Source: Nitrospiraceae bacterium
GTDB lineage: Bacteria > Nitrospirota > Nitrospiria > Nitrospirales > Nitrospiraceae
Assembly: GCA_919902665.1 (NCBI GenBank)
Contig: CAKKRK010000038.1
Coordinates: forward strand, 45,812-109,811
Reading direction: 5' to 3'
DNA: 64,000 nt
The position numbers and the translations under genes were made by a program. Of the stretch, positions 17,084 to 25,929 are shown in pieces (positions within the stretch are counted from its first letter, which is position 1; every line of letters begins with the position of its first letter). The notes below the pieces were generated by a model that ran no database searches, was not told the origin of the DNA, and saw nothing but the letters and a program-made list of their open reading frames with translations.

Positions 17084-17112
17084 ATTCTACATGGTTGTGG
17101 GGAGAGAGTGAA
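17084..17112 (-). promoter_or_regulatory. Promoter candidate for the MltC-like gene
   Basis: On the minus strand: TTCACT, a 17-base spacer, then TAGAAT (4/6 and 5/6 matches). Transcription would start near 17077, leaving a leader of about 17 bases before the ATG at 17060. Confidence 0.4.
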
Positions 17113-17158
17113 GGGGGCTGACCCCAGAAAGCAGGGTGTATTGAATAAAGTAGAAGGC

Positions 17159-19480
17159 CTATTTGATGGCGACCGCTTTGACTTCTTTGTTGGTTGTAAG
17201 GCCTTGTAAGATTTTTTGAATCCCGTCCTGCACCAGCGTTGTCATTCCCTCTTCAATTGCGGTTTTGAGCATATCCTCGGTGCGCGATTTCTGCTGGATC
17301 ATTCGCTTCATCTGGTCTGTGCCCAGCAGAAGTTCGTGCAAGGCGACCCGTCCCTTAAAGCCTGAACGGTTGCACGTTTCACAGCCCTTCCCACGGGAAA
17401 GGCGGAATGTATTATCTTGCTTGATACCGAGCTTGTCCCAATGCTCAGGCCCGTAACCCAGTCGGAGTTCTTCGTACTCCTCTTTGCTTCCGATGTACTG
17501 CTCTTTGCAGTCTTTGCAGATTCGACGAGCCAACCGTTGTGCCAGCACACCCAGCATGGCATCGGCAAAGCTGAATGGATCGCAGCCCATGTCGAGCAGG
17601 CGAGTAACCGTTTCGACGGCGCTGTTGGTATGCAGCGTGCTCATCACGAGATGGCCGGTGAGCGACGCTTCAATGCCGGTATCGGCCGTCTCCTTATCCC
17701 GCATTTCTCCTACCATGATGACATCGGGGTCGGCGCGGAGAAATGCGCGCATAGCAGTGGAAAAGGTGAGGCCAATCTTCGGCTGTACCTGCACTTGACG
17801 CAGGCCATACTGTGTGATTTCGACCGGGTCTTCGGCAGTCCATATCTTGATGTCCGGGGTGTTAATGTTGCCTAGGACTGAGTGCAGCGTGGTTGTCTTT
17901 CCAGAGCCCGTCGGACCGACGCAGAGAATGATGCCATAAGGCTTTTCTGAAATCTCTTTCAGCATTTTGAGGTTCCGATCCGAGAACCCCATTTTATCGA
18001 GAGGCAGTGGTTCGCTCGCCGCGAGGATACGCATGACCACGTCTTCGTTGTATCCGGCTGTGGGGAGGGTCGCAACGCGGAGTTCGATTTCTTTTGTCTC
18101 CGAAAGTTTGAATTTGATCTTTCCGTCCTGAGGTTTACGGCGCTCGGCAATATCCAGGCTGGCCATGATCTTGAGTCGGGAGACGATTGCACGGCGATAA
18201 CTCTGCGGAATCTTCATGTACTCGAAACATTCTCCATCGACTCGGAAACGGACCAGCGTTTCGCGTTTTTCTCCGTACGGTTCGATATGAATGTCCGACG
18301 CACTCTGCCGGTAGGCATCGGCAATGATTTGGTTGGCTAGGCGGACGATTGCGCTGTCGTTTTCGTCGAGTCCTCCGCCTGCAGACTCTTCAGTTGCTTC
18401 GGACTGCGCCTCTGTCACCAGTTCGCCGAGAATATCGGACACATTTTCATCGAGTTTGCGTCCATTTCCACCACTGTCACTCTGTCCAGTCGCGGAACTC
18501 AGAAATTGGGCGATGTCTCGGCGAAGACTGACGGCGAATCGAATGTTAAGACCTGGAAAGGTCCGCTTGATGTCTTGAACGCGGTCAAGATCTCCTGGAT
18601 CGTCGGTCAGAATTTCGATTGCCGTACGATCTCGCTTGAGCGGCATCCAGTGGTTCTTCTTGAGATAATCGACATTGAGGTTCTTCAGTAATTCCACGTC
18701 GACGATGGTGCGTTCGCTGTACTCGATGTATGGACATTTATGGAACTGGGCGAGCGATTTACCGATATCGAGTTTTGGAATCTTGTGTTTTTCGATGAGA
18801 AGACTCTCTAGATCGCTCATCCCTTTCCGCGAGTCGGCTATGGCCTGGTCGAGTTCATTTTGTGTGATGCGGTTATTGCTGACTAAGAGATCGAACTTCG
18901 TGGGGTTCTTTTTTGAGCTCTTACGGAGGTTGAAGAAGGCGATGCCGAGCGCTTTTGCAATCTCATCAACAACCTCTTCATCTTTTCGAGTAAAGCGACT
19001 GCCGCTTTTCTTATTGAGGAGTTGCAACACTCCCATCAGGTATTTGTTGTCGGCCACGATCGGATACGTCAGGACCTGCTTGGTCCTGAATCCGGTTCGT
19101 TTATCATAGAAGGTATCGTGGAGCAGGGACGGATGAATGCTTTGGAGTTCTGGGATGTTGTACGCGTCGGCAATGTTAACAGGGCGAAGATACTTGGCAC
19201 AGAACCCGGCGAGGCTTTGTTCAGTGATGGGGATGCGGACTTCCTCCACACCGTCGATGTGAGGAACTTTGGAGAAGATTTCTTTCTTCTCTGCGTCGAA
19301 AGCGAAAAGAGTCAAATCCTCTGCGTCGAACAAACTTAAGATGTCTTTATGCAAGTCCAGAAGGATTTGATCAAGGGTGCTGGCCGCATGAATCTGGGTG
19401 GTAATACGTTTCACATGTTCGGCATGCTCGGCCTTGTGCTGCAATTCCTGAGGATTCTGAGTCATCGGCTTGGCTTGCAT
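17159..19480 (-). CDS. GAF-MshEN-PilB/GspE-type secretion or pilus ATPase
   Basis: 773 residues. Residues ~20-185 form a GAF domain ('LDQILLDLHKDILSLFDAEDLTLFAFD', then 'LGVLQLLNKKSG'-like end). Residues ~195-340 are an MshEN-like region that in PilB/MshE relatives binds c-di-GMP. The C-terminal ~400 residues are the assembly ATPase: Walker A 'GPTGSGKTTT' near 521, Asp box, Walker B 'DPDVIMVGEMRD', His box, and the tetracysteine zinc motif (CKDC near 653, CETC near 699). It should power type IV pilus extension or type II secretion as a hexamer. No other pilus genes are nearby. It lies 189 bases after proS with the same orientation, so it could be the last gene of that operon or have its own promoter. 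Confidence 0.88.
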   Translation of the reverse strand: MQAKPMTQNPQELQHKAEHAEHVKRITTQIHAASTLDQILLDLHKDILSLFDAEDLTLFAFDAEKKEIFSKVPHIDGVEEVRIPITEQSLAGFCAKYLRPVNIADAYNIPELQSIHPSLLHDTFYDKRTGFRTKQVLTYPIVADNKYLMGVLQLLNKKSGSRFTRKDEEVVDEIAKALGIAFFNLRKSSKKNPTKFDLLVSNNRITQNELDQAIADSRKGMSDLESLLIEKHKIPKLDIGKSLAQFHKCPYIEYSERTIVDVELLKNLNVDYLKKNHWMPLKRDRTAIEILTDDPGDLDRVQDIKRTFPGLNIRFAVSLRRDIAQFLSSATGQSDSGGNGRKLDENVSDILGELVTEAQSEATEESAGGGLDENDSAIVRLANQIIADAYRQSASDIHIEPYGEKRETLVRFRVDGECFEYMKIPQSYRRAIVSRLKIMASLDIAERRKPQDGKIKFKLSETKEIELRVATLPTAGYNEDVVMRILAASEPLPLDKMGFSDRNLKMLKEISEKPYGIILCVGPTGSGKTTTLHSVLGNINTPDIKIWTAEDPVEITQYGLRQVQVQPKIGLTFSTAMRAFLRADPDVIMVGEMRDKETADTGIEASLTGHLVMSTLHTNSAVETVTRLLDMGCDPFSFADAMLGVLAQRLARRICKDCKEQYIGSKEEYEELRLGYGPEHWDKLGIKQDNTFRLSRGKGCETCNRSGFKGRVALHELLLGTDQMKRMIQQKSRTEDMLKTAIEEGMTTLVQDGIQKILQGLTTNKEVKAVAIK

Positions 19481-19669
19481 CCGACTGCGCTTTCGTTGTG
19501 GTTGAGACGTGAATCAGTCAGGTTATGCGCTGGATTAATAGGTGCCTGGTCATGAAAGGTTGTGAACTGAGACGTCGAGTCTCAGTCTAAACGAACAGGT
19601 CGGGAAGGCAAGGAAAAGGCATTTTCTGTCGGTGCATTCATGAAAAACGCGAGCGATTCAGCTCTGGAA

Positions 19670-21400
19670 CTAAGCGAGAGGTGAGCCCGTGGATGGATGG
19701 GCTTCAAAAGAAAGTTGCTTGAGGTGGGCGACAAGCTCACTGGGTACGATGCGGGATTTGATTCCGGTTCGTCGAATCTTGATTTCTACAACGCCGTCCG
19801 CAAGGCCTTTGTCGCCGATGACGAGTTGGAATGGGGCGCCGATCAGATCCGCGTCATTGAATTTAACACCGGCGCGATCGGTACGGTCGTCCCATAAGAC
19901 CTCAATGCCTGCCGCCATCAAATCGGTATAGAGACGTGCAGCGGTTTCGGTCGTCTTTTCTGATTGGCTGACCGTCAGGAGGTGGACATGGAATGGCGCG
20001 ATGGGAAACGGCCAGATGATGCCCTTCTCATCGTGATTTTGCTCGATCGCCGCAGCGGCCGTCCGACCGACCCCAATACCGTAGCAACCCATAACGGCAA
20101 GGCGCTCTTTGCCCTGATCGTCGAGGATGGTGGCATTCATTTTCTGGCTATACTTGGTACCGAGTAAGAATACCTGTCCAACTTCGATACCCTTGGCGAG
20201 TGTCAGCGCACCTGGCCCTCGGGGGGAAGGGTCACCGGCCTGCGCATTGCGAAGATCGGAAAATTGTTCGGCGGTGAAATCACGGTCGAGATTGGCATTT
20301 TGGTAATGCGTATCAGCTTTGTTGGCACCGATAACGACGTTTTTCATTCCCTTAATAGCGTGATCCGCCAGGATTCGTGCGTGCTGCAGGCCGACTGGTC
20401 CGGCGAATCCTGGAGGGGCCCCTGTGACATGTTGAACCGTCACGGGATCGGCCAACGCCACATCAGTCACCTTGAGCAAACGCGCCAATTTGACCTCGTT
20501 CACTTCATGATCTCCCCGGACCAGCACGGCGACGGTTTCGGTGCCTGCGCGGTACAGTAGTGTCTTCACGAGTTGACGGGGTGTAATCTGCAAAAAGGCT
20601 GTGACCTCTTCCACCGTCCGTCGCTGTGGCGTATCGATTGGCGTCAGGGGGCGAAGGGGGGTGGTATCGACATCAGATGGAGGAAGTACTTCTGCCCGTT
20701 CAAGATTAGCGGCGTAAGAACCCTGGTCGCTGTATGCCACCATCGCTTCGCCGGTATCGGCCAGCACCATGAACTCGTGTGAGACATCCCCGCCGATGAG
20801 ACCTGTGTCGGCTTCAACCGCCCGGAAGGTGAGGCCGCATCGTGTGAAGATTCGGGTGTAGGCGTTGTACATCCTCTGATAGCTGACCTTAGCACCAGCC
20901 TCATCGACGTCGAAACTATAGGCATCCTTCATGATGAATTCCCGCCCTCGCATGAGCCCAAATCGCGGGCGGATCTCGTCCCGAAATTTGGTTTGGATCT
21001 GGTAAAAATTGAGCGGGAGTTGTCGGTAGGATCGCACTTCTCGCCTGAAGAGATCGGTAATGACTTCTTCATGCGTCGGGCCTAGGCAAAAGTCTCGTTC
21101 GTGACGATCCTTAAAGCGAAGCAGCTCCTTCCCGTAGTAGTCCCATCGGGCTGTTTCTTTCCAGAGTTCAGCAGGAGAGGCGATCGGCATCAGCAGTTCT
21201 TGTGCGCCGGATCGGTTCATCTCCTCTCGAATGATCTGCTCAATTTTGCGGATGACACGGAGACCAAGTGGAAGATAGGTATAGATGCCAGCTGCCACCT
21301 TTCGGATCAGTCCGGCACGCAGCATCAATCGGTGGCTGACGGTTTCCGCTTCGCCGGGATCGTCCCGTAGTGTGGGGATGAGTAACTGGGATGTTTTCAT
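19670..21400 (-). CDS. proS: Prolyl-tRNA synthetase, bacterial type with editing domain
   Basis: 576 residues from the ATG at 21400 (MKTSQLLIPTLRDDP...). A longer frame exists, but it would overlap rseP by 41 bases and lacks similarity. Class II aaRS motifs are present: motif 2 'FRDEIRPRFGLMRGREFIMKDAYSF' and motif 3 'GCYGIGVGRTAAAAIEQ'. Between them lies the YbaK-like editing insertion ('TVEEVTAFLQITPRQLVKTLLYRA...') that hydrolyses Ala-tRNA(Pro). The C-terminal anticodon-binding domain follows (PFHVHLLTVSQ...). It charges tRNA-Pro in the cytosol. It starts 7 bases after rseP, the usual neighbour order, and is almost certainly translated from the same mRNA. Confidence 0.95.
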   Translation of the reverse strand: MKTSQLLIPTLRDDPGEAETVSHRLMLRAGLIRKVAAGIYTYLPLGLRVIRKIEQIIREEMNRSGAQELLMPIASPAELWKETARWDYYGKELLRFKDRHERDFCLGPTHEEVITDLFRREVRSYRQLPLNFYQIQTKFRDEIRPRFGLMRGREFIMKDAYSFDVDEAGAKVSYQRMYNAYTRIFTRCGLTFRAVEADTGLIGGDVSHEFMVLADTGEAMVAYSDQGSYAANLERAEVLPPSDVDTTPLRPLTPIDTPQRRTVEEVTAFLQITPRQLVKTLLYRAGTETVAVLVRGDHEVNEVKLARLLKVTDVALADPVTVQHVTGAPPGFAGPVGLQHARILADHAIKGMKNVVIGANKADTHYQNANLDRDFTAEQFSDLRNAQAGDPSPRGPGALTLAKGIEVGQVFLLGTKYSQKMNATILDDQGKERLAVMGCYGIGVGRTAAAAIEQNHDEKGIIWPFPIAPFHVHLLTVSQSEKTTETAARLYTDLMAAGIEVLWDDRTDRAGVKFNDADLIGAPFQLVIGDKGLADGVVEIKIRRTGIKSRIVPSELVAHLKQLSFEAHPSTGSPLA

Positions 21401-21407
21401 GAGAAGG

Positions 21408-22799
21408 TTAGTGGGAGAAGATGCGTTCCAGGTCGTTCCAGAAGGCAAAGATCATGACGCCAACCAACAGAACTAACCCGACTTGCTGGGCAACCTCTCG
21501 TTGCCGTTCTGCGAGTGGCTTGCGCAGAATGCCCTCAATCAGGAAAAAGAGCAAGTGGCCGCCGTCGAGGATCGGGATCGGCAGCAAATTGAGGACCCCG
21601 AGGTTGATGCTCAAGATGGCGATCAGGAACACGACACTCGAGGCGCCCTGGGAAGCCGCTTCACCAGAAATATTGGCGATCGTCAGCGGTCCCCCGATAT
21701 TTTTGCTCGAAATATCCCCCACGATCATTTTATAGAGGCCAACCGCAGTCAATTCAGTCCATCCCCACGTAGCTTCGAGTCCTTGATACACAGCTGCTGC
21801 TGCGTTGTCGGAGCGCATCAATGAACGGCCAGGTCCCGCGATGCCGATCTTTCCGACTTCGAGCGTCTGTCCGTTCATCGTCACTTTTTCACTGGTTGGC
21901 GTGACGGTCAGCGTGGTCCGTATTCCGTCGCGGAGGACGTCGAGTTTCAGTGACTTCTGCGGGTGCTCCCGTACCTGAGTTGTCATCTGTGCCCAGGTGT
22001 AGATAGCTTGGCCATCGATCGCGACTACTCGATCGCCTGGCTTAAATCCGGCCAGGGAGGCGGGCAATCCTGGCATAACCGAGGTGACGAGAGGAGGCGT
22101 TTCTTCAACGCCGATCGTATACAGCGGTTCGTTGCTGCTGGCCCCCTCTCCAGTGATTAGGATAGGAGTGGCTGTCAGTGTTTTCAGCTGATCGTCTCGT
22201 CGGACTTCGAGTAAAACAGGCTGGCCCTTGCTCTTGGAGACGAGATCCAGTAACTCCGTTTTGGTCGAGATGTCTTTGCCATTGATCTTGACGATGCGGT
22301 CTCCGACTTCCATCCCTGCCATTGACGCGGGAGAGCCGGGAGCCAGGGCCTCGACATCAGCACTCAGATCGTGAAACGTTGGGACAAACAGTGGTGCCCC
22401 AGTGGACAGCCATCCGGCGAAGATCAAGTAGGCCAGAATGAAATTAAACCCAGGGCCAGCCGCGACGATAAGAACCTTTCCCCACAAGCCCTGATGCGAA
22501 AACGATCGCCGCCGGTCCTCAGGTGTTGTGGCCTCCGTCTCATCCTCGCCAAACAACTTGACGTACCCACCGAGCGGGACGGCGGAGACGAGATATTCGG
22601 TTTCGCCGACCTGGCGGCCGAATAACTTCGGGCCGAAGCCGATGGAAAACTTGAGGACTTTCACTCCGACCCATCGAGCGGCGAGGAAATGGCCGAGCTC
22701 ATGGAAGGCGACGAGCACGCCAAGGACCACAAGGAACCACCAGGCCTTCTGAAGGAGCAGCCACAATGTATCGGGGGACCAGGTAAGAGCGAACGTCAT
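21408..22799 (-). CDS. rseP: Site-2 zinc metalloprotease RseP
   Basis: 463 residues. The zinc motif HELGH is at residues 33-37 in the first TM helix, and the second ligand segment 'NLLPIPILDGGH' is near residue 400 in a C-terminal TM helix. Between them lie two PDZ domains (about 125-205 and 215-300; 'LAPGSPASMAGMEVGDRIVKING' and 'LPASLAGFKPGDRVVAIDG'). RseP cuts membrane-embedded anti-sigma factors after a first cut in the periplasm, releasing an envelope-stress sigma factor. It also clears signal peptides. The gene sits in the conserved block between dxr and proS. Confidence 0.95.
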   Translation of the reverse strand: MTFALTWSPDTLWLLLQKAWWFLVVLGVLVAFHELGHFLAARWVGVKVLKFSIGFGPKLFGRQVGETEYLVSAVPLGGYVKLFGEDETEATTPEDRRRSFSHQGLWGKVLIVAAGPGFNFILAYLIFAGWLSTGAPLFVPTFHDLSADVEALAPGSPASMAGMEVGDRIVKINGKDISTKTELLDLVSKSKGQPVLLEVRRDDQLKTLTATPILITGEGASSNEPLYTIGVEETPPLVTSVMPGLPASLAGFKPGDRVVAIDGQAIYTWAQMTTQVREHPQKSLKLDVLRDGIRTTLTVTPTSEKVTMNGQTLEVGKIGIAGPGRSLMRSDNAAAAVYQGLEATWGWTELTAVGLYKMIVGDISSKNIGGPLTIANISGEAASQGASSVVFLIAILSINLGVLNLLPIPILDGGHLLFFLIEGILRKPLAERQREVAQQVGLVLLVGVMIFAFWNDLERIFSH

Positions 22800-22862
22800 C
22801 GGAACTCCCTATCGAGTGTGATCTTCTACTCTAACATTCGCTGCGTGAAATGCAAACGATCG

Positions 22863-24023
22863 TTAGCGAGGTAACGCATGCACCAACGATTCAGCCTTTT
22901 CTCGAGCCCATCGATCCGCTTCCAGCGCATCATCAAGGCAGGTAATCTCCTGATGCGCATGCGCCTCCATTGTACTGCGAATGACCTGCGGGATCTCACT
23001 GAAGCGAAGGCCATGGTTGAGGAATGCATCGACGGCGATTTCGTTGGCCGCATTCATCGCGGCAGGCATGGTCCCGCCGATCCGAAGCGATTCGTACCCG
23101 AGATTGAGGCACGGAAAACGATCATGGTCGGGTTTGCAAAAGTTTAATCGTCCGATTTCCGTCAAATCCAGTGAGGGGAGATCGAGCGCCATTCTGGCGG
23201 GATATCGCATCGCGTACGAGATAGGAGTTCGCATATCCGGGAGACCCAGTTGGGCAATCATGGATCGATCTTTATATTCTACCAGCGAGTGAATGATACT
23301 TTCTCGATGAATTAGGACATCGATATTGGACTCGGAAATATCGAACAGCCAGCGGGCTTCCACCACTTCCAATCCTTTATTCATCAAGGTTGCCGAGTCG
23401 ATGGTGATCTTGGATCCCATCTTCCAGTTGGGATGCTGCAGGGCTCGTTCCGGTGTCACACTCAGAAGCTCCTCCTGGGTCATCGTCCAGAGGGCTCCAC
23501 CGGATGCCGTGAGGATCAATCGGCGGACGTCTTCAATCCGATGCCCTTCCAATGACTGGAAAATGGCACTATGTTCGCTATCGACTGGAAAAATCCTGAC
23601 CCTATGTTTTCTAGCCTCATCCTGCATCAGCTTGCCGGCCATCACCATCGGTTCTTTATTGGCCAAGGCAATGTGTTTCCCGCTACGGATGGCGGACAGG
23701 GTCGGTACGAGTCCGGCTGCTCCCACGATGGCAGAAATCACCAATTCGGCATCGAGCCCCGCTGCGACCTGTGTAATGCCTTCTTCGCCGGCCATGATCT
23801 CAACCGGAAGATCGGCGCACCGGTTTCGGAGCAATGCCGCGGAGGATTCCGTAGAGACCGCCACGGCGATGGGTGTGAACTGGCGGATCTGGGCTTCAAG
23901 CTTGTCGATATTATTGCCGGCCGTCAGGCCGACGACGCGGAATTCATCGGGAAACCGTTGAACGATATCGAGGGTATTGCTTCCGATTGATCCGGTTGAT
24001 CCCAAGATGATAATCGACTTCAT
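22863..24023 (-). CDS. dxr: 1-deoxy-D-xylulose 5-phosphate reductoisomerase
   Basis: 386 residues, standard length. The N-terminal NADPH site GSTGSIG is at residues 8-14. Metal and substrate motifs include 'FPVDSEHSAIFQ' and 'SATLMNKGLEVVEA', and the C-terminal helical domain 'MNAANEIAVDAFL'. It converts DXP to MEP with NADPH and Mn2+ or Mg2+, the committed step of the non-mevalonate isoprenoid pathway. This feeds UppS next door and the squalene enzymes HpnD/HpnE elsewhere in the window. Confidence 0.96.
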   Translation of the reverse strand: MKSIIILGSTGSIGSNTLDIVQRFPDEFRVVGLTAGNNIDKLEAQIRQFTPIAVAVSTESSAALLRNRCADLPVEIMAGEEGITQVAAGLDAELVISAIVGAAGLVPTLSAIRSGKHIALANKEPMVMAGKLMQDEARKHRVRIFPVDSEHSAIFQSLEGHRIEDVRRLILTASGGALWTMTQEELLSVTPERALQHPNWKMGSKITIDSATLMNKGLEVVEARWLFDISESNIDVLIHRESIIHSLVEYKDRSMIAQLGLPDMRTPISYAMRYPARMALDLPSLDLTEIGRLNFCKPDHDRFPCLNLGYESLRIGGTMPAAMNAANEIAVDAFLNHGLRFSEIPQVIRSTMEAHAHQEITCLDDALEADRWAREKAESLVHALPR

Positions 24024-24041
24024 ATCCTCTCCTCTCCACTC

Positions 24042-24932
24042 TTATAGAGGCGGTGCCAGGTCCCGAACGTAGGCGACATAGTAGTAGAAGGTGGGGGCGG
24101 TGAACAAGAGACTATCGAGCCGATCTAACATACCGCCATGACCGGGCAAGATTCCACCGGAATCTTTGACGCCTGTGCGTCGCTTGATCATTGATTCGAA
24201 TAGGTCTCCGATGAGCCCGGTTCCCGTCAGCAGCACGCCAAGGATGAACGCATCCAACAGTGAGAGTTGTGAGGCAAACCACCATTGAGCCACGATGGCT
24301 GCAGCGATGGCCAATACGAGCCCTCCAAGTACCCCCTCAACGGTCTTCTTGGGACTGATCGACGGCAAGAGAAGGTGTTTGCCCCACAGGGTCCCGGCGT
24401 AGTACGCGCCGGTGTCAGAAGCCCATGTGACCACCGCCAGAAACAGCACGAGGAATTCCCCGGTCGGCAGCGCGCGGGTCGATACAATGGTGCTGAGGGT
24501 GACGCCCACGTAGAGCACGCCGAACATGGTGATCAGCGCGTCCTTCCATCGATGTGCTGCGGATGTGGCAACAAAAGAGGCCGTCACGGCAATCATGAAC
24601 GCACCGCCGAGAAGAAGCTCGGGAAGCGGGAGAGACACATGAGATCGGGCGAGTGTCAGAACAAAGGTTGCCGACCCGACGCCGACGAGGACATGATTCA
24701 ACCGTGATTGAAAGCTGAGACGATACAGTTCGAGCAGGGCAAGAGAGCCGACGGCGATCAAGAGCAGCGTTAAGGCCCAGGGAGTGAGATGGACGATGAT
24801 GAGGTAGACGGCAGGGATCAGCACAGCCGCAGTATAGAGACGTCTGATATCGAACTGTTTGGGGCGTGCAGGTGCGGTGGTCACGGATGTCGAGCTGTGG
24901 GCGATTGCTTCGGTGATGGGTGGATGTCCCAC
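24042..24932 (-). CDS. cdsA: Phosphatidate cytidylyltransferase
   Basis: About 296 residues from a GTG at 24932, 5 bases after the uppS stop. A longer frame runs to 25079 but would overlap uppS by 142 bases and its extra residues are low-complexity, so the short form is chosen, though neither start has a clear ribosome site. Eight or so TM helices are seen. The CdsA signature is near the C-terminus: 'SDTGAYYAG', 'KTVEGVLGG', then 'GDLFESMIKRRTGVKDSG..LPGHGGMLDRLDS'. It makes CDP-diacylglycerol from CTP and phosphatidic acid at the inner membrane, the precursor of all phospholipids. Confidence 0.93.
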   Translation of the reverse strand: MGHPPITEAIAHSSTSVTTAPARPKQFDIRRLYTAAVLIPAVYLIIVHLTPWALTLLLIAVGSLALLELYRLSFQSRLNHVLVGVGSATFVLTLARSHVSLPLPELLLGGAFMIAVTASFVATSAAHRWKDALITMFGVLYVGVTLSTIVSTRALPTGEFLVLFLAVVTWASDTGAYYAGTLWGKHLLLPSISPKKTVEGVLGGLVLAIAAAIVAQWWFASQLSLLDAFILGVLLTGTGLIGDLFESMIKRRTGVKDSGGILPGHGGMLDRLDSLLFTAPTFYYYVAYVRDLAPPL

Positions 24933-24937
24933 ATGGG

Positions 24938-25723
24938 TTACGAAGACACAGTACTCAGCACTCGGCCGAAGCGGCGCTCCCGTCTTTGATACTCGATCAG
25001 CGCGAGCAGAAACTCCCGTCGCCGAAAGTCTGGCCACAGGGTAGACGTGAAGCACAACTCTGTGTAGGCCAGTTGCCATAGGAGAAAGTTGCTGATCCTG
25101 GCTTCTCCACTCGTCCGAATCAGTAAGTCCGGATCTTGAAGTGGGTGGGTGTAGAGGTACTGTTGAATCGTGGTTTCATCGATACGGTTCGGTTGGACGA
25201 TTCCCGCCTGGACGTTCTCGATCAGTGTTTTTACGACATCGACGATTTCCGCTCGTCCTCCGTAGCTGAGGGCGACCGTTAGGATCAGCTTATCGAGATG
25301 CGCTGTTTCCTTCTCGGTCGTGCGAATCCAGTGTTGAGCCGATGAAGGGAGCAGCTCGTGGCGGCCGATGGTGCGGAAGCGCACGCCTTGCTCAATCAAG
25401 CTGGCTCGCTCCGTGGAGAGGTAATGCTCCAAGAGTCCCATGAGTGCGCTGATTTCTTGTGTCGGACGGTTCCAATTTTCTTGTGAAAACGCATAGATCG
25501 TTAGGGCATGAATGCCGAGTTCCAGACTGAGGGTGATCATCTCCCTGACGGAATTGATGCCTTCGCGATGGCCTGCGATGCGAGGGAGACCGCGGAGTTC
25601 CGCCCACCGCCCGTTGCCATCCATGATGACCGCGATATGTTTAGGGAGCAGTTCCGGTTCCAACTTGGCGGTCAATTCGCTCTCAGACAGGTGCTCAAAA
25701 GTTGAAGCCGGAGGGTGTGCCAT
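24938..25723 (-). CDS. uppS: Undecaprenyl diphosphate synthase (cis-prenyltransferase)
   Basis: 261 residues. The pyrophosphate-binding motif 'IAVIMDGNGRWA' is at about 31-42, followed by 'GHREGINSVREMI', 'LTIYAFSQENWNRP', and near the C-terminus 'LLIRTSGEARISNFLLWQLAYTEL'. It condenses eight isopentenyl diphosphates onto farnesyl diphosphate to make the lipid carrier for cell-wall and O-antigen sugars. First gene of the block uppS-cdsA-dxr-rseP-proS. The usual upstream partners frr and pyrH are absent, and a divergent tldD lies there instead. It has a good promoter candidate at 25780-25808. Confidence 0.95.
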   Translation of the reverse strand: MAHPPASTFEHLSESELTAKLEPELLPKHIAVIMDGNGRWAELRGLPRIAGHREGINSVREMITLSLELGIHALTIYAFSQENWNRPTQEISALMGLLEHYLSTERASLIEQGVRFRTIGRHELLPSSAQHWIRTTEKETAHLDKLILTVALSYGGRAEIVDVVKTLIENVQAGIVQPNRIDETTIQQYLYTHPLQDPDLLIRTSGEARISNFLLWQLAYTELCFTSTLWPDFRRREFLLALIEYQRRERRFGRVLSTVSS

Positions 25724-25779
25724 AACGAGCCTAGAGCGCGTTCCTCATATCCAGTGTTAGCAGGGAGAGAAGTGGGGAA

Positions 25780-25808
25780 AGTCTACTGTCGGGGGTATGG
25801 AATGTCAA
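25780..25808 (-). promoter_or_regulatory. Promoter candidate for the uppS operon
   Basis: On the minus strand: a perfect TTGACA, 17-base spacer, and TAGACT (4/6). The start would be near 25773, about 50 bases before the uppS ATG. Confidence 0.5.
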
Positions 25809-25860
25809 ACGATAACTCGGAAACAATTTCAGCAACCCAAAGCAGTGAGGAGTCATTACA

Positions 25861-25890
25861 TTGCGACGGCGGAAATGAATGGGCTATACT
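25861..25890 (+). promoter_or_regulatory. Promoter candidate for tldD
   Basis: TTGCGA, an 18-base spacer, then TATACT (4/6 and 5/6). Transcription would start near 25897, leaving about 33 bases before the tldD ATG, with its AAGGAGG site inside the leader. Confidence 0.45.
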
Positions 25891-25898
25891 CGCCCATT
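25878..25898. promoter_or_regulatory. Operator-like dyad over the tldD -10 box
   Basis: AATGGGC, 7 bases, then GCCCATT: a perfect 7-bp inverted repeat whose spacer is exactly the predicted -10 hexamer TATACT plus one base. A dimeric repressor bound here would block the promoter. The regulator is unknown. Confidence 0.4.
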
Positions 25899-25929
25899 AC
25901 TCAACAGAGACAAGGAGGCGCCCATCACT

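Noticed and set aside
24933..25079. Longer start for CdsA
   Set aside because: It overlaps uppS by 142 bases and adds unlike residues.
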